Part shown: positions 1 through 7,805 of the stretch, piece by piece
How positions within the stretch are numbered: the stretch's first letter is position 1
Layout: every line of letters begins with the position of its first letter
Assembly: GCA_002687335.1 (NCBI GenBank)
Contig: NYZY01000080.1
Coordinates: 1-8,580, forward strand
Source: Chloroflexota bacterium
GTDB lineage: Bacteria; Chloroflexota; Dehalococcoidia; UBA1151; UBA1328
Reading direction: 5' to 3'
DNA length: 8,580 nt
Position numbers and translations under genes: made by a program
Notes under the pieces: generated by a model
Seen by the model: only the letters and a program-made list of their open reading frames with translations
Databases searched by the model: none
What the model was told of the DNA's origin: nothing

Positions 1-1785
1 GCTGTTACAGACTCGACTCTAAAAGCATTAGCCAAAACCGCTATGGAAATCAAAACTACCACTGGAAGCGACAGGGATATCGAATTCGCGATAAAAAACG
101 ACACTATCCACATACTGCAGTCACGTCCTTTAACAGCAGGGGGCAATAAAAAAATCAACTTCCCTGTCAGATGGGCGGACTCTGTTGAACGAAAGCGTCA
201 CTGGGTTATACGAGGAACTGAACCCGCCCTACCGCTACACATCGACTATGTCCTTGCCTCAGCGGAAGCAGAAAAACGTTCTGTTGCAGCAGTCGGACAG
301 TACATGGGTAGACGAAATCTAAAAAAAATTGTCAATGGATACATATTCACCGCTGAGCCAGACTATGATTCCGAAGTATTGGAATCACGCCTGCAAAAGC
401 ACCACGACAAAGGCAATGAGTTTTTAGAAAAGGGCACAACACTTTACTACGCAGAGGTAGAGCCTCAGTTATTGATAAACCTCGATAACCTAGATCATAT
501 CCGTCCCGAAGATCATGCCACCCTACCGGAGCACATCGCTAACCTTAAAGCCACCACATTAGCTGCAGCTGAGCATCAATCAAATCTCCACTGGCAAAGC
601 TGGGGTGGTTTCAGAGAAAAAGGTGGACTTGAAAAATTATTCACCGAAATAACCGGTCGCCCCGCAATGGATGCATCATCTCTAACAATGGCGATCGATC
701 ATATGACGGCGCGACTTACTCGAAGACTCATGAACTTGGCTAGACTCGTCAAATCAGATCAATGGTTGATCAAGATATTTGAGAATCGCGACTACGACAC
801 GTTATTCGCACGCGGGAACGGCGTCAGACCGTCAGTGTCCAAGTTCCGAATCAGATTTCGAGCGATGATGAAAATCTGGGGATGCCGAAACGGTATAGGT
901 TACGGTACAGCATGGAAACCTACAGACCCGACATGGAACATGAAGCCAGAGATCCCGTTAGATGTTATCGGTTCATTCGTGCGGCAGGACATTACGGAAC
1001 ACATGAGGTTGCTTAGAAACCTAAAGCGCAAGCGAAAGAAGGCAATCGAGTCAGTTCACGCTAAGATCGGCGGCAATAAAAACCTACGAGAAGCATTCAT
1101 AGCGGAACTGTTCAAGGCGACCAATTACGTAAAAATGATGGAGGATCACAATTATCTCATAGAACAAAGGACATTCGGCGAATACCGCGAATCGATCAAT
1201 CGAACCGGTGTAGCGCTAAAGCGCAAAAAATGGATAGATGCCGTAGATGACATTTTCTACTTGAGATTAGCTGAATTAGATGACGCCGCCTATTCCCAAG
1301 ATTACACGTCCCTAAAATCCATAGTCGCTCGATCGAAAGAAGCATTCAAGAAAAATTCAAAATTATCGCCACCAGAATCCCTTGGCGCCAAGCCAAATAA
1401 AAAAGATGGTACTGAAAATGTTGAAAAAAAATCCCAAGGATTAAGTAGTGACGGTCAAATACTTCATGGCGAGCCTTCATCACCTGGTTCATTTACCGGC
1501 AGAGCGAGAGTAGTGATTACCAGGACATCCAAGCCACCCAGCGTAAAAAAAGGGGATATATTGATCACCGAGAACACCGGGCCGGACTGGGTACCTATCT
1601 TCCCCTTAATAGGAGCTCTCGTACTGGATGGAGGGGACAACTTCCAACACGCCTCCCTAATTTGTAGAGAGTACGGCATACCTTGTGTTATTAAAACAAA
1701 GCAAGGTACGGAAGCAATAGCGAACGGTCAAATCGTCAAAGTTGACGGGTCTAATGGAGTGATCACCCTTAACCCGATGACCTAG
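1..1785 (+). CDS. PEP-utilising phosphotransferase / PEP synthase-like protein, 5' partial
   Basis: The frame is open from base 1 with no start visible, so the gene begins upstream; the ATG at 43 is internal. 594 codons remain. Residues about 20-45 carry the end of a PPDK_N/PEP-synthase ATP-grasp domain (DIEFAI, then ILQSRPLT). Residues about 50-470 form a basic, poorly recognisable middle region; a segment near 412-425 (VDDIFYLRLAEL) resembles the equivalent stretch in rifampicin phosphotransferase and PEP synthase-like proteins. A Lys/Ser-rich linker (about 445-480) leads to a PEP-utilising mobile domain (about 485-590: SPGSFTGRARVV, GDILITENTGPDW, REYGIP, VKVDGSNGVITL). The expected phosphohistidine is His550, codon 1648-1650. 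Family members relay phosphate from ATP or PEP through this His to pyruvate or a small molecule. The residues before the His are atypical (GGDNFQH rather than the usual GGxLSH). The substrate cannot be deduced. It converges on cysS. The domain family is quite certain, the exact function is not. Confidence 0.85.
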   Translation, partial: AVTDSTLKALAKTAMEIKTTTGSDRDIEFAIKNDTIHILQSRPLTAGGNKKINFPVRWADSVERKRHWVIRGTEPALPLHIDYVLASAEAEKRSVAAVGQYMGRRNLKKIVNGYIFTAEPDYDSEVLESRLQKHHDKGNEFLEKGTTLYYAEVEPQLLINLDNLDHIRPEDHATLPEHIANLKATTLAAAEHQSNLHWQSWGGFREKGGLEKLFTEITGRPAMDASSLTMAIDHMTARLTRRLMNLARLVKSDQWLIKIFENRDYDTLFARGNGVRPSVSKFRIRFRAMMKIWGCRNGIGYGTAWKPTDPTWNMKPEIPLDVIGSFVRQDITEHMRLLRNLKRKRKKAIESVHAKIGGNKNLREAFIAELFKATNYVKMMEDHNYLIEQRTFGEYRESINRTGVALKRKKWIDAVDDIFYLRLAELDDAAYSQDYTSLKSIVARSKEAFKKNSKLSPPESLGAKPNKKDGTENVEKKSQGLSSDGQILHGEPSSPGSFTGRARVVITRTSKPPSVKKGDILITENTGPDWVPIFPLIGALVLDGGDNFQHASLICREYGIPCVIKTKQGTEAIANGQIVKVDGSNGVITLNPMT

Positions 1786-1788
1786 ATC

Positions 1789-1817
1789 AGGTGTATCCCA
1801 CCTACTTGAGATTTTTT
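1789..1817 (+). terminator. weak candidate intrinsic terminator of the PEP-enzyme gene
   Basis: A 5-bp perfect inverted repeat (AGGTG, loop TATCC, CACCT; 1789-1803) starts four bases after the stop codon. It is followed at 1812-1817 by six T residues, eight bases beyond the stem. The stem is short and the T-tract is displaced, so this is a weak candidate. An overlapping alternative is a 9-bp stem with one G-U pair between 1805-1813 and 1833-1841, which reaches into the end of cysS. Some termination is expected here because the two genes converge. Confidence 0.3.
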
Positions 1818-1830
1818 CAACGCAAAACAC

Positions 1831-3192
1831 TTAATCTCGAGACCAAACGGTATCTTCACCAGTATCCGAGATAGAAATCCCTGATGCCGCCAGTTGATCC
1901 CGCACACTATCGGCTTTATCCCAGCGTTTATCGGCTCTCGCATTTTTCCGCGCTTGTACCAACGCCTCAATCTCTCGGTCACTCAATCCAACTTTTTTGG
2001 GGGGAGTTCCCAAACTCAGCCCCAATACACCAGTAAGCCTACGCACCGTTTCAACTGCACCAGAAACATCCATTTGATTGTCGCGCCCACGATTTATTTC
2101 ACGGCATAGGTCAAACACAGAAGCAAGAGCTTTAGGCGTGTTCAAATCATCATCCATGGCTTCAATAAAACGCTGTTCGTACGACGTAAAATCTACGGAA
2201 TCTCCAGAGTCACCGGGCTCAATATCAACCGTTTGACGAATTCGGCGCATAGATCTTTCCGCCGTCTCAATAAGTTTTTTATCAAGCAGCGGATTCGTAC
2301 GATAGTGACTTTGCAGTATCCAAAGTCGAATTGCATCTGAGCTGTATTCTTCAAGAGCAGAATTAACATTGAATGCATTTCCAAGTGACTTGCTCATTGT
2401 CGCGCCTGATGTTCGCAATAAACCGTTATGCATCCAAATTTTTGAAAAAGGTACCGCCCCAGACGCTGACTCGCTCTGAGCAATCTCATTTTCATGGTGT
2501 GGGAAGATCAGGTCTAGACCGCCACCATGGATATCGATTTGCTCACCCAAGTGCTTAAACGCCATTGCTGAACATTCGATATGCCAACCAGGTCGCCCTG
2601 GACCCCAGGGACTCTCCCACTGCGGTTCATCAGGTTTGACGGCTTTCCAAAGAGCGAAATCAGACGGATCCTCTTTGCCCTCCTCTATCTCAATTCTGGA
2701 ACTCTCAAGCATTTCATCGATATTCTGGCCACTCAATTTCCCATAGTCAGACTTATACCGAACTCGATAGTAAACAGATCCATTGGATGCATATGCTGAT
2801 CCGCCATCAACCAAACGACAAATCAAGTCTATGATTTCAGGCATATCCTCAGTAGCCCTAGGGTGCACAGTCGCCCGTTGTACATTAAGCCCATCGATCG
2901 ATTGGAAAAACGACCGAATGTACTTGTCCGTGACCTCTTCCGTTGAAATACCATCTTCCCTAGCACGATTAATAATCTTGTCATCCACATCCGTGAAGTT
3001 TTGAACTTTACGGACTTTAAACCCGCGGTATTCAAGATATCGGGTAAGTACATCAAATACTATGCTGCTGAGTGCATGACCAAGATGCGAGTCATCGTAG
3101 ACGGTAACGCCGCAAACATAAATCTTAACTTCATCGCCAAGTGGAGCGAACTCTTCTTTAGAACGGGTAAGAGAGTTGTAAATCTGAATCAT
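1831..3192 (-). CDS. cysS: Cysteine--tRNA ligase (CysRS), class I
   Basis: This cytoplasmic enzyme activates cysteine with ATP and charges tRNA-Cys. The protein is 453 aa, close to the usual 460 or so, and appears intact. The HIGH motif is HLGH at 36-39. The KMSKS loop is TMSKS at 265-269, with Thr replacing the first Lys. The zinc site that selects cysteine is complete: Cys27 (in YVCGVTVYD), Cys207 (in GWHIECSAM), His232 and Glu236 (in FPHHENE). Residues about 405-450 form the small C-terminal anticodon-recognition domain (REIEALVQARKNAR, then DTVWSRD). The ATG overlaps the ispDF stop as ATGA. The 20 bases before it hold no good Shine-Dalgarno sequence (AAAAGA only), so translation is probably coupled to ispDF. 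It is the last gene of the VTT-ispDF-cysS operon. Confidence 0.97.
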   Translation of the reverse strand: MIQIYNSLTRSKEEFAPLGDEVKIYVCGVTVYDDSHLGHALSSIVFDVLTRYLEYRGFKVRKVQNFTDVDDKIINRAREDGISTEEVTDKYIRSFFQSIDGLNVQRATVHPRATEDMPEIIDLICRLVDGGSAYASNGSVYYRVRYKSDYGKLSGQNIDEMLESSRIEIEEGKEDPSDFALWKAVKPDEPQWESPWGPGRPGWHIECSAMAFKHLGEQIDIHGGGLDLIFPHHENEIAQSESASGAVPFSKIWMHNGLLRTSGATMSKSLGNAFNVNSALEEYSSDAIRLWILQSHYRTNPLLDKKLIETAERSMRRIRQTVDIEPGDSGDSVDFTSYEQRFIEAMDDDLNTPKALASVFDLCREINRGRDNQMDVSGAVETVRRLTGVLGLSLGTPPKKVGLSDREIEALVQARKNARADKRWDKADSVRDQLAASGISISDTGEDTVWSRD

Positions 3193-4400
3193 TCTTTTAT
3201 GGGAATCAGGGTTGCGATGGCTTGAGCGGCAATGCCCTCGCCGGCACCTATCGAACCTACCGAATCGGTCGAGGTGATTTTTATATTGATGGTGGAATTG
3301 TCTAAACCGTCTATCTCGCCTATCTTCGCCGCCATACTTAATGCCTCGGCAGCAAGTTTAGGCCTCTGGGCAATGATCGTAGCATCAACATGTTCTACCA
3401 GCCAGCCATCTAAAAGTGCCTTACGAGCAGACTCTGCAATAAATTTTGTAGAATCGAAATTGATGTATCGCTCGTCTGAAGAGGGAAATTGACCTCCAAG
3501 GTCACCAAGATTGGCAGCTCCAAGAATGGCACTGGCAATAGAGTGAAGCAGAACGTCTCCATCAGAATGACCATCGAGGTGATAGCCAAAATCGATGTCG
3601 ACGCCTCCGAGCCGCAGTGGGCCACCAACAACGAGACGATGCCCATCAAAACCAATTCCAAATATAGATCCTGACGGTCCCGACCCTGAGAGACTTGACT
3701 GCCCTAATCGCTGCTCAAGAATTAGACTCGCCAGATGTAAGTCTTCAGGTGTAGTGATTTTTATGTTTTCATCCGAACCACTAAAGGTAGCAACTATCCC
3801 GCCTGAGGATTCCACCATGGATGCATCATCTGTCACGTCATCTCTGACTACGTCATGAGCCGTGTTGAGCACGTCGTATCTGAATATTTGTGGTGTTTGA
3901 ATCGCCCAAAGCTCAGATCTGTCGAGTGTGTCGGTGATTATCTTATGGGGTGCAACTTTGATTGTGTCCTTGACTGGGACTGCAGCGATTCCGGCTCCGA
4001 TCGCACGGGCAGTCGACATGCCGCGCTCTATAAGCTCGTGATCTACAAATGGTCTTGCGCCATCATGCACCGCGACAAATTCGGGGATCTCGTTTACATT
4101 AGAGGCAAGAACATCTAGTCCGATCTTGACCGAATCTTGCCTACGCTCTCCTCCAACGACAACATCAACAATCTTAGATAAGCCACTCTCCTCTACAACG
4201 TTTATCCCTGCAGCGAAATTATCCTCCGACATTACGAGCACTATGGAACTTGTGCTGGAGAATGATTCGAAAGCTCTGAGAGAATGCAAAATTACGGGGA
4301 TGCCGCCCAACCGTAGTAATTGCTTATCGACCCCACCCATCCGTGAGCTTCGTCCGGCTGCCACAACAATGACACCTAAACGGTTCACTGCATTGCTCAT
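3189..4400 (-). CDS. ispDF: Bifunctional IspD/IspF of the MEP isoprenoid pathway
   Basis: This fused enzyme of 403 aa makes isoprenoid precursors. Residues 1-230 are IspD (MEP + CTP to CDP-ME). The nucleotide loop is AAGRSSRMGG, followed by Lys26; VHDGARPFV lies at 111-119, Thr146 in KDTIK, Arg161 in DRSELW, and Lys214 in NIKITTPEDL. After a Ser/Gly linker (about 233-245), residues 246-403 are IspF (CDP-ME 2-phosphate to MEcPP). Its metal ligands are Asp252, His254 and His286; HSDGD sits at 278-282, TIIAQRPK at 341-348, and GAGEGIAAQA near the end. IspE, which acts between the two steps, is not in this window. The frame stays open to a start at 4439, but the ATG at 4400 is preferred. It overlaps the preceding stop as ATGA and has AAGGA eight bases upstream, and the residues it omits are not IspD-like. 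Confidence 0.95.
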   Translation of the reverse strand: MSNAVNRLGVIVVAAGRSSRMGGVDKQLLRLGGIPVILHSLRAFESFSSTSSIVLVMSEDNFAAGINVVEESGLSKIVDVVVGGERRQDSVKIGLDVLASNVNEIPEFVAVHDGARPFVDHELIERGMSTARAIGAGIAAVPVKDTIKVAPHKIITDTLDRSELWAIQTPQIFRYDVLNTAHDVVRDDVTDDASMVESSGGIVATFSGSDENIKITTPEDLHLASLILEQRLGQSSLSGSGPSGSIFGIGFDGHRLVVGGPLRLGGVDIDFGYHLDGHSDGDVLLHSIASAILGAANLGDLGGQFPSSDERYINFDSTKFIAESARKALLDGWLVEHVDATIIAQRPKLAAEALSMAAKIGEIDGLDNSTINIKITSTDSVGSIGAGEGIAAQAIATLIPIKE

Positions 4401-5059
4401 GTAAGCCATCCTTGAATCGAATCGATACCCCACAAGCAAGCGTATGCAATCGCTACGGATTTTATCGCTTTTGCGATAAATACAATCGCAAGAAACTTCC
4501 TGATTGGATATCCGACGCCCCCGGCAGCAATTCCAATTACATCAAATAAGGGATTGGGAATTATCGCTCCTAGTAACAAAAATAATCCACCCCGTCGCAA
4601 GATCAGCGACTGCACTCTTGGGTAATATTTATTACGCTTCAAAAGTGACCGTCCTGAAATTCCCGCTATATATCCTGTCATTTCACCAAGTGCTTCCGCT
4701 GAGGCCGAGACAAGCCCTATCACCAAAGGATTAAGCCCGAAATCAGGTGTAGCAGCTAGGCAAACGGCCACGGGCCCAGGTAATGGAAGTACTATGGAAC
4801 CGGCAGCTATAAAACTTATAATCCAAATCCCACTATAGCCAACATTTTCCGCGTTCAAATTGTCGGTGATCCAGAGCACAGTTCCAAAAATAACGAACGC
4901 GACCACGAAAGAAATGAGACCCAGTCGGAAAAACAAGTCCCCTCGACTAGAAAGCCAAATTTGGAAACCCGACAGCCGGTTTCCAGAATCAACCGCCGCT
5001 GAATCTAAGGGTGTTTCATCTTGGATGTTCTTTATTTCAGTTTTGCTAGGTTCAGTCAT
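4397..5059 (-). CDS. VTT/DedA-like (SNARE-associated) integral membrane protein
   Basis: This 220-aa inner-membrane protein has a hydrophilic, probably cytoplasmic N-terminus (1-40), a hydrophobic helix at about 44-66, a second at about 76-98, a VTT-like core at about 105-182 and C-terminal hydrophobic segments to about 212. Core hallmarks are an acidic residue followed by a Gly-rich turn (EALGEMTGYIAGISGR, 122-137) and the second re-entrant motif (IIPNPLFDVIGIAAGG, 166-181). VTT/DedA proteins elsewhere are linked to undecaprenyl-phosphate or phospholipid flipping and to membrane homeostasis; the substrate here is not inferable. An in-frame TAG directly precedes the ATG, so this is the earliest ATG possible. 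No Shine-Dalgarno sequence is visible (CCCCCTAG precedes the ATG). The gene heads the operon, and its stop overlaps the ispDF start as ATGA. A link to isoprenoid lipid carriers is tempting because ispDF follows, but that is inference. Confidence 0.85.
   Translation of the reverse strand: MTEPSKTEIKNIQDETPLDSAAVDSGNRLSGFQIWLSSRGDLFFRLGLISFVVAFVIFGTVLWITDNLNAENVGYSGIWIISFIAAGSIVLPLPGPVAVCLAATPDFGLNPLVIGLVSASAEALGEMTGYIAGISGRSLLKRNKYYPRVQSLILRRGGLFLLLGAIIPNPLFDVIGIAAGGVGYPIRKFLAIVFIAKAIKSVAIAYACLWGIDSIQGWLT
4409..4413 (-). promoter_or_regulatory. ribosome binding site for ispDF
   Basis: AAGGA on the minus strand ends eight bases before the ATG at 4400. It lies inside the 3' end of the VTT gene. 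It supports the ATGA-overlap start over the earlier in-frame starts at 4439 and 4409; the 4409 start would overlap this site. Confidence 0.6.
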
Positions 5060-5080
5060 CTAGGGGGTACAACAAACTTT

Positions 5081-5110
5081 ATTCCACACTGACAAGTTTT
5101 AAATAGTCAA
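5081..5110 (-). promoter_or_regulatory. candidate sigma-70-like promoter for VTT-ispDF-cysS
   Basis: On the minus strand a TTGACT -35-like hexamer (5105-5110) and a TGGAAT -10-like hexamer (5081-5086) are separated by 18 bases. Transcription would begin about 15 bases before the ATG at 5059, giving a very short leader, which fits the lack of a Shine-Dalgarno sequence. The -10 matches TATAAT at four of six positions. It was read by eye in a 165-bp gap, so it is tentative. Confidence 0.35.
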
Positions 5111-5194
5111 ATCCACAATTGGCTTATGCGAATAGCAGTTCAGCATCCTGGCAAATGTGAACGACCTCAAAAACATCTATGACACCAATTCAAT

Positions 5195-5213
5195 TTTACG
5201 TTTCGACCGTAAA
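5195..5213 (-). terminator. weak hairpin downstream of the clp gene
   Basis: A perfect 6-bp inverted repeat (TTTACG, 7-base loop, CGTAAA) begins 12 bases after the clp stop codon. On the minus strand it is followed by ATTGAATTGG, with no T-tract, so it is not a classic intrinsic terminator. It could be a 3'-end stabilising or pausing hairpin. The rest of the 5060-5224 gap holds only the candidate promoter. Confidence 0.25.
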
Positions 5214-5224
5214 GAGACGAATAA

Positions 5225-7735
5225 TTATTGCCGAACTTTTTCCTTATTGGGAGATTCCTTCTCCGCAACCGTTGACTCGGAAGTGAGTGAGTGTAGAGAT
5301 TCGTCAATCTCAAAGGTAATTTCACTGTCCTTTAACTCAACTGCTATTACCGAACCTTCGGGAAATTCTCCTGCCAAAAGTCGCTTAGACAATGGACTCT
5401 CGATATAGCGCTGAATTGCCCGCTTGAGCGGTCGCGCGCCGTACATACGGTCAAAGCCGGTCTTCACCAGCCACCCCTTAGCATCCTCACTCAAAAACAA
5501 TGAAACTTTCAAGTCACTAACACGTTCAGTTACTTCAACCATGAACTTATCAACAATCAACTTAATGTCATCTTGCGTCAACGAATCAAAAACTATGAAC
5601 TCATCAAGACGGTTCAAGAACTCAGGACGGAATTTCTGCTTTAATGAGTCTTCCACATTGGTGCGAAGTCGGGCACTTTCCGTATCATCACGGCTCTGTT
5701 TTTGAAAGCCAAAAGCTTGCTGTGCAATGCCTTCAGAGCCGAGATTACTCGTCATGATGATAATCGTGTTACGAAAATCTATTGTGCGACCATGGCTGTC
5801 CGTAAGACGGCCATCATCAAGAACTTGCAACATCGTATTAAAAACGTCCGGATGAGCTTTTTCAATCTCATCGAATAGCACCACAGAAAACGGACGACGA
5901 CGAACCGCTTCCGTCAGATGGCCTGCCTCATCATAGCCAACGTACCCCGGAGGGGCTCCAATTAGCTTCGATACAGTATGACGTTCTTGGAATTCTGACA
6001 TATCCACTCGGACCATGTTGTCTTCATCATCAAACATAAACTCAGCCAACGCCCGCGCCAGCTCAGTCTTACCAACACCTGTAGGACCCAGAAAGATGAA
6101 ACTACCGATCGGCCGCTTCGGATCCTTTAGACCCGCCCGAGCCCGTCTAACCGCGTCCGCAAGTACTTCTACTGCTTGATCTTGCCCGATCACCCTAGTG
6201 TGTAGTCGCTCCTCAAGGTTAAGTAAACGCTGACTTTCACCCTCAACCAATTGAGCAACTGGAATGCCCGTGCGCTCTGCGATAAGTACTGCAATATCCT
6301 CATCTTTTACAATCTCAGCAACTTCATGAGTCGCGTCCCACTCTCGTTTTGCCAGATCGTAATCTTCCAGAGAACGCAACTTCTCTGCTTTGGCATTCGC
6401 TGCCTTTTCGTAGTCGCCTCGAACCGAAGCAGATTCCTCTTCTTCATCCAACTTCTGTAATTCCAACTGCATATCATTCAATTCAGTTGGTAACATCTCA
6501 TTTTCGATACGCTTTTTCGCAGCAGCCTCATCAATCAGATCAACTGCTTTATCTGGTAACAATCGATCAGATATATAGCGTGCTGATAACTGAACTGCCG
6601 CTCGAAGTGCGGACTGTTCTATGGTGAATCCATGATGCTGCTCGTAACGCGGTCGCAAAGTCTCAAGCATTTCTATTGCCGTCTCGGTATCTGGTTCCTC
6701 CACCCAAACCGGTGAAAAACGACGTTCGAGAGCAGCATCGGCTTCAATATACCGACGATATTCATTTGGAGTAGTTGCACCAATAGTCTGGAGTTCACCG
6801 CGAGCAAGTGCTGGTTTCATCATATTCGAAGCATCGAGAGCACCATCACCACCACCACCACCAGCACCAACAACCGTGTGAATTTCGTCGATAAACAAAA
6901 CTATTTCACCTGAAGCTTGACGAATCTCATCCATTACGGCTTTGAGACGTTCTTCAAATTCCCCACGAAATTTCGCTCCAGCAACCAAGGATCCCATCTC
7001 AAGTGCGATCACACGCCGCCCTCGCAAGCTTTCTGGAACGTCACCAACAACGATCCTCTGTGCCAGCCCCTCAGCAACCGCGGTCTTACCAACACCTGCA
7101 TCACCAATCAACACTGGATTATTTTTTGTACGCCGCGTCAGGGTCTGCATAACTCGCCGGATTTCAATATCCCGGCCAACAACTGGATCAAGTCGCCCTT
7201 CACGGGCAAGATCAGTAAGGTCTACACTGTATTTCAATAACGCCTGATACTTACTTTCAGCCCGTGGATCAGTCACTCGTGCCGACCCCCTGACTTCGAG
7301 CAATGCCTGGTAAAGACGTTCCTCGGTTATATCCCTATTCGCAAACATCTCGGCTATGTCACCGTTTGATTCTTTTGCCAACGCAACCAACAAATGATCA
7401 GCACCAATTAATTCATCCTTCAAGCGATCAGCTTCTCCCTTGGCAACCTCGATCGCTTTTTGCACACGCGGTGTCGGATATATCTGACTTTGGCCCGATG
7501 AACCACCAATTTTTGGCGATTTCTCAAGTCCGGAGTCAAGTTCCTGCAAAAGATCAGCTACGTCCACGCTAAGTGCTTCAAGAATCTTTGCAGACAAGGA
7601 ATTATCAACTTGCAAAAGTCCAGCTAGCAAATGCTCAGCGTCCCACTGACTGTGACGCAACTGAACTACAAGCTGTTGAGAGGCACTCAGTGCCTCTTGT
7701 GCCTGCTCGGTGAAATCGTCTTGTTTAAGTACCAT
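5225..7735 (-). CDS. clpC: Hsp100/Clp AAA+ unfoldase, ClpC-type by architecture
   Basis: This hexameric ATP-dependent unfoldase is 836 aa. Residues 1-150 hold two Clp_N repeats. NBD1 (about 170-400) has Walker A GDAGVGKT (211-218), Walker B VLFIDE (279-284), pore loop [12 protein letters not shown] (252-263) and arginine finger ERR (337-339). NBD2 (about 510-800) has Walker A GPTGVGKT (550-557), Walker B VVLFDE (618-623) and pore loop PPGYVGY (595-601). The segment between the NBDs (399-492) is about 94 residues, as in ClpC, and much shorter than ClpB's roughly 155. It carries a UVR-like stretch ([16 protein letters not shown], 438-453). FGF at 675-677 lies where ClpA/ClpC carry the ClpP-docking loop. 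I therefore favour a protease partner over the disaggregase ClpB, although the hspR-dnaJ context suits either. The frame extends to a GTG at 7804, but the ATG at 7735 has AGAGGA five bases upstream and gives a normal N-terminus. Confidence 0.93.
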   Translation of the reverse strand: MVLKQDDFTEQAQEALSASQQLVVQLRHSQWDAEHLLAGLLQVDNSLSAKILEALSVDVADLLQELDSGLEKSPKIGGSSGQSQIYPTPRVQKAIEVAKGEADRLKDELIGADHLLVALAKESNGDIAEMFANRDITEERLYQALLEVRGSARVTDPRAESKYQALLKYSVDLTDLAREGRLDPVVGRDIEIRRVMQTLTRRTKNNPVLIGDAGVGKTAVAEGLAQRIVVGDVPESLRGRRVIALEMGSLVAGAKFRGEFEERLKAVMDEIRQASGEIVLFIDEIHTVVGAGGGGGDGALDASNMMKPALARGELQTIGATTPNEYRRYIEADAALERRFSPVWVEEPDTETAIEMLETLRPRYEQHHGFTIEQSALRAAVQLSARYISDRLLPDKAVDLIDEAAAKKRIENEMLPTELNDMQLELQKLDEEEESASVRGDYEKAANAKAEKLRSLEDYDLAKREWDATHEVAEIVKDEDIAVLIAERTGIPVAQLVEGESQRLLNLEERLHTRVIGQDQAVEVLADAVRRARAGLKDPKRPIGSFIFLGPTGVGKTELARALAEFMFDDEDNMVRVDMSEFQERHTVSKLIGAPPGYVGYDEAGHLTEAVRRRPFSVVLFDEIEKAHPDVFNTMLQVLDDGRLTDSHGRTIDFRNTIIIMTSNLGSEGIAQQAFGFQKQSRDDTESARLRTNVEDSLKQKFRPEFLNRLDEFIVFDSLTQDDIKLIVDKFMVEVTERVSDLKVSLFLSEDAKGWLVKTGFDRMYGARPLKRAIQRYIESPLSKRLLAGEFPEGSVIAVELKDSEITFEIDESLHSLTSESTVAEKESPNKEKVRQ
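6841..6870 (-). repeat. short trinucleotide (GGT) run encoding poly-glycine in clpC
   Basis: On the plus strand CAC repeats five times without interruption at 6847-6861, with imperfect copies on both sides. In the clp frame it encodes the Gly run [10 protein letters not shown] (290-299), just after the NBD1 Walker B motif. This loop is Gly-rich in ClpC relatives but usually shorter. It is a potential slippage site. Confidence 0.7.
7679..7697. repeat. perfect 9-1-9 palindrome inside the start of clpC
   Basis: AGAGGCACT, one central base, then AGTGCCTCT: every one of the nine pairs matches and the next pair outward does not. It lies about 38-57 bases downstream of the clp ATG and encodes part of QEALSASQ. 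As RNA it could fold into an 8-bp stem with a 3-base loop; as DNA it has operator-like symmetry. It matches neither the HspR box spacing nor the CIRCE spacing. Confidence 0.55.
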
Positions 7736-7740
7736 TTCTT

Positions 7741-7754
7741 TCCTCTTCTCTCCT
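7741..7754 (-). promoter_or_regulatory. ribosome binding site(s) for clpC
   Basis: AGAGGA (7741-7746) ends five bases before the ATG at 7735, and a second purine-rich AGGAG lies at 7750-7754. This decides the start in favour of 7735 over the GTG at 7804. Confidence 0.7.
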
Positions 7755-7768
7755 ACCGCAGTCGATTT

Positions 7769-7785
7769 CGAATCCCAATGATTCG
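7769..7785 (-). other. hairpin in the hspR-clpC leader
   Basis: The sequence CGAATC, five-base loop, GATTCG is a perfect 6-bp inverted repeat. An outer TCG/CGA pairing across an interior loop is possible. It sits in the 70-bp gap between the hspR stop and the clp ATG, about 15 bases before the Shine-Dalgarno region. It could modulate clp translation or mRNA processing. There is no T-tract after it, so it is not a terminator. Confidence 0.35.
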
Positions 7786-7805
7786 GGGACGAATTAGAGA
7801 GCACA

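Noticed and set aside
667..681. A 15-base sequence shared exactly with 3817-3831 (ATGGATGCATCATCT)
   Set aside because: The two copies sit in unrelated genes in different coding contexts, with no flanking similarity. A partly palindromic core and the low copy number point to chance.
4401..4439. Longer ispDF start at 4439
   Set aside because: The extra residues are not IspD-like; the ATGA overlap and AAGGA site favour 4400.
5421..5440. CCGCT-TG-AGCGG near-palindrome in clpC
   Set aside because: Only five pairs, inside the conserved RPLKRAIQ coding motif; explained by codon choice.
6942..7247. Open plus-strand frames opposite clpC, and many others opposite ispDF and cysS
   Set aside because: They lie wholly antisense to well-recognised genes, overlap one another, and their products show no family features or good ribosome sites.
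7679..7697. CIRCE element (HrcA operator) in clpC
   Set aside because: The arms contain GCACT/AGTGC as CIRCE does, but CIRCE has nine bases between its arms, whereas here there is one, and the outer bases differ.
7736..7804. Longer clp start at the GTG just after the hspR stop
   Set aside because: The 23 extra residues are not Clp_N-like, and the ATG at 7735 has a strong ribosome site and a normal N-terminus.
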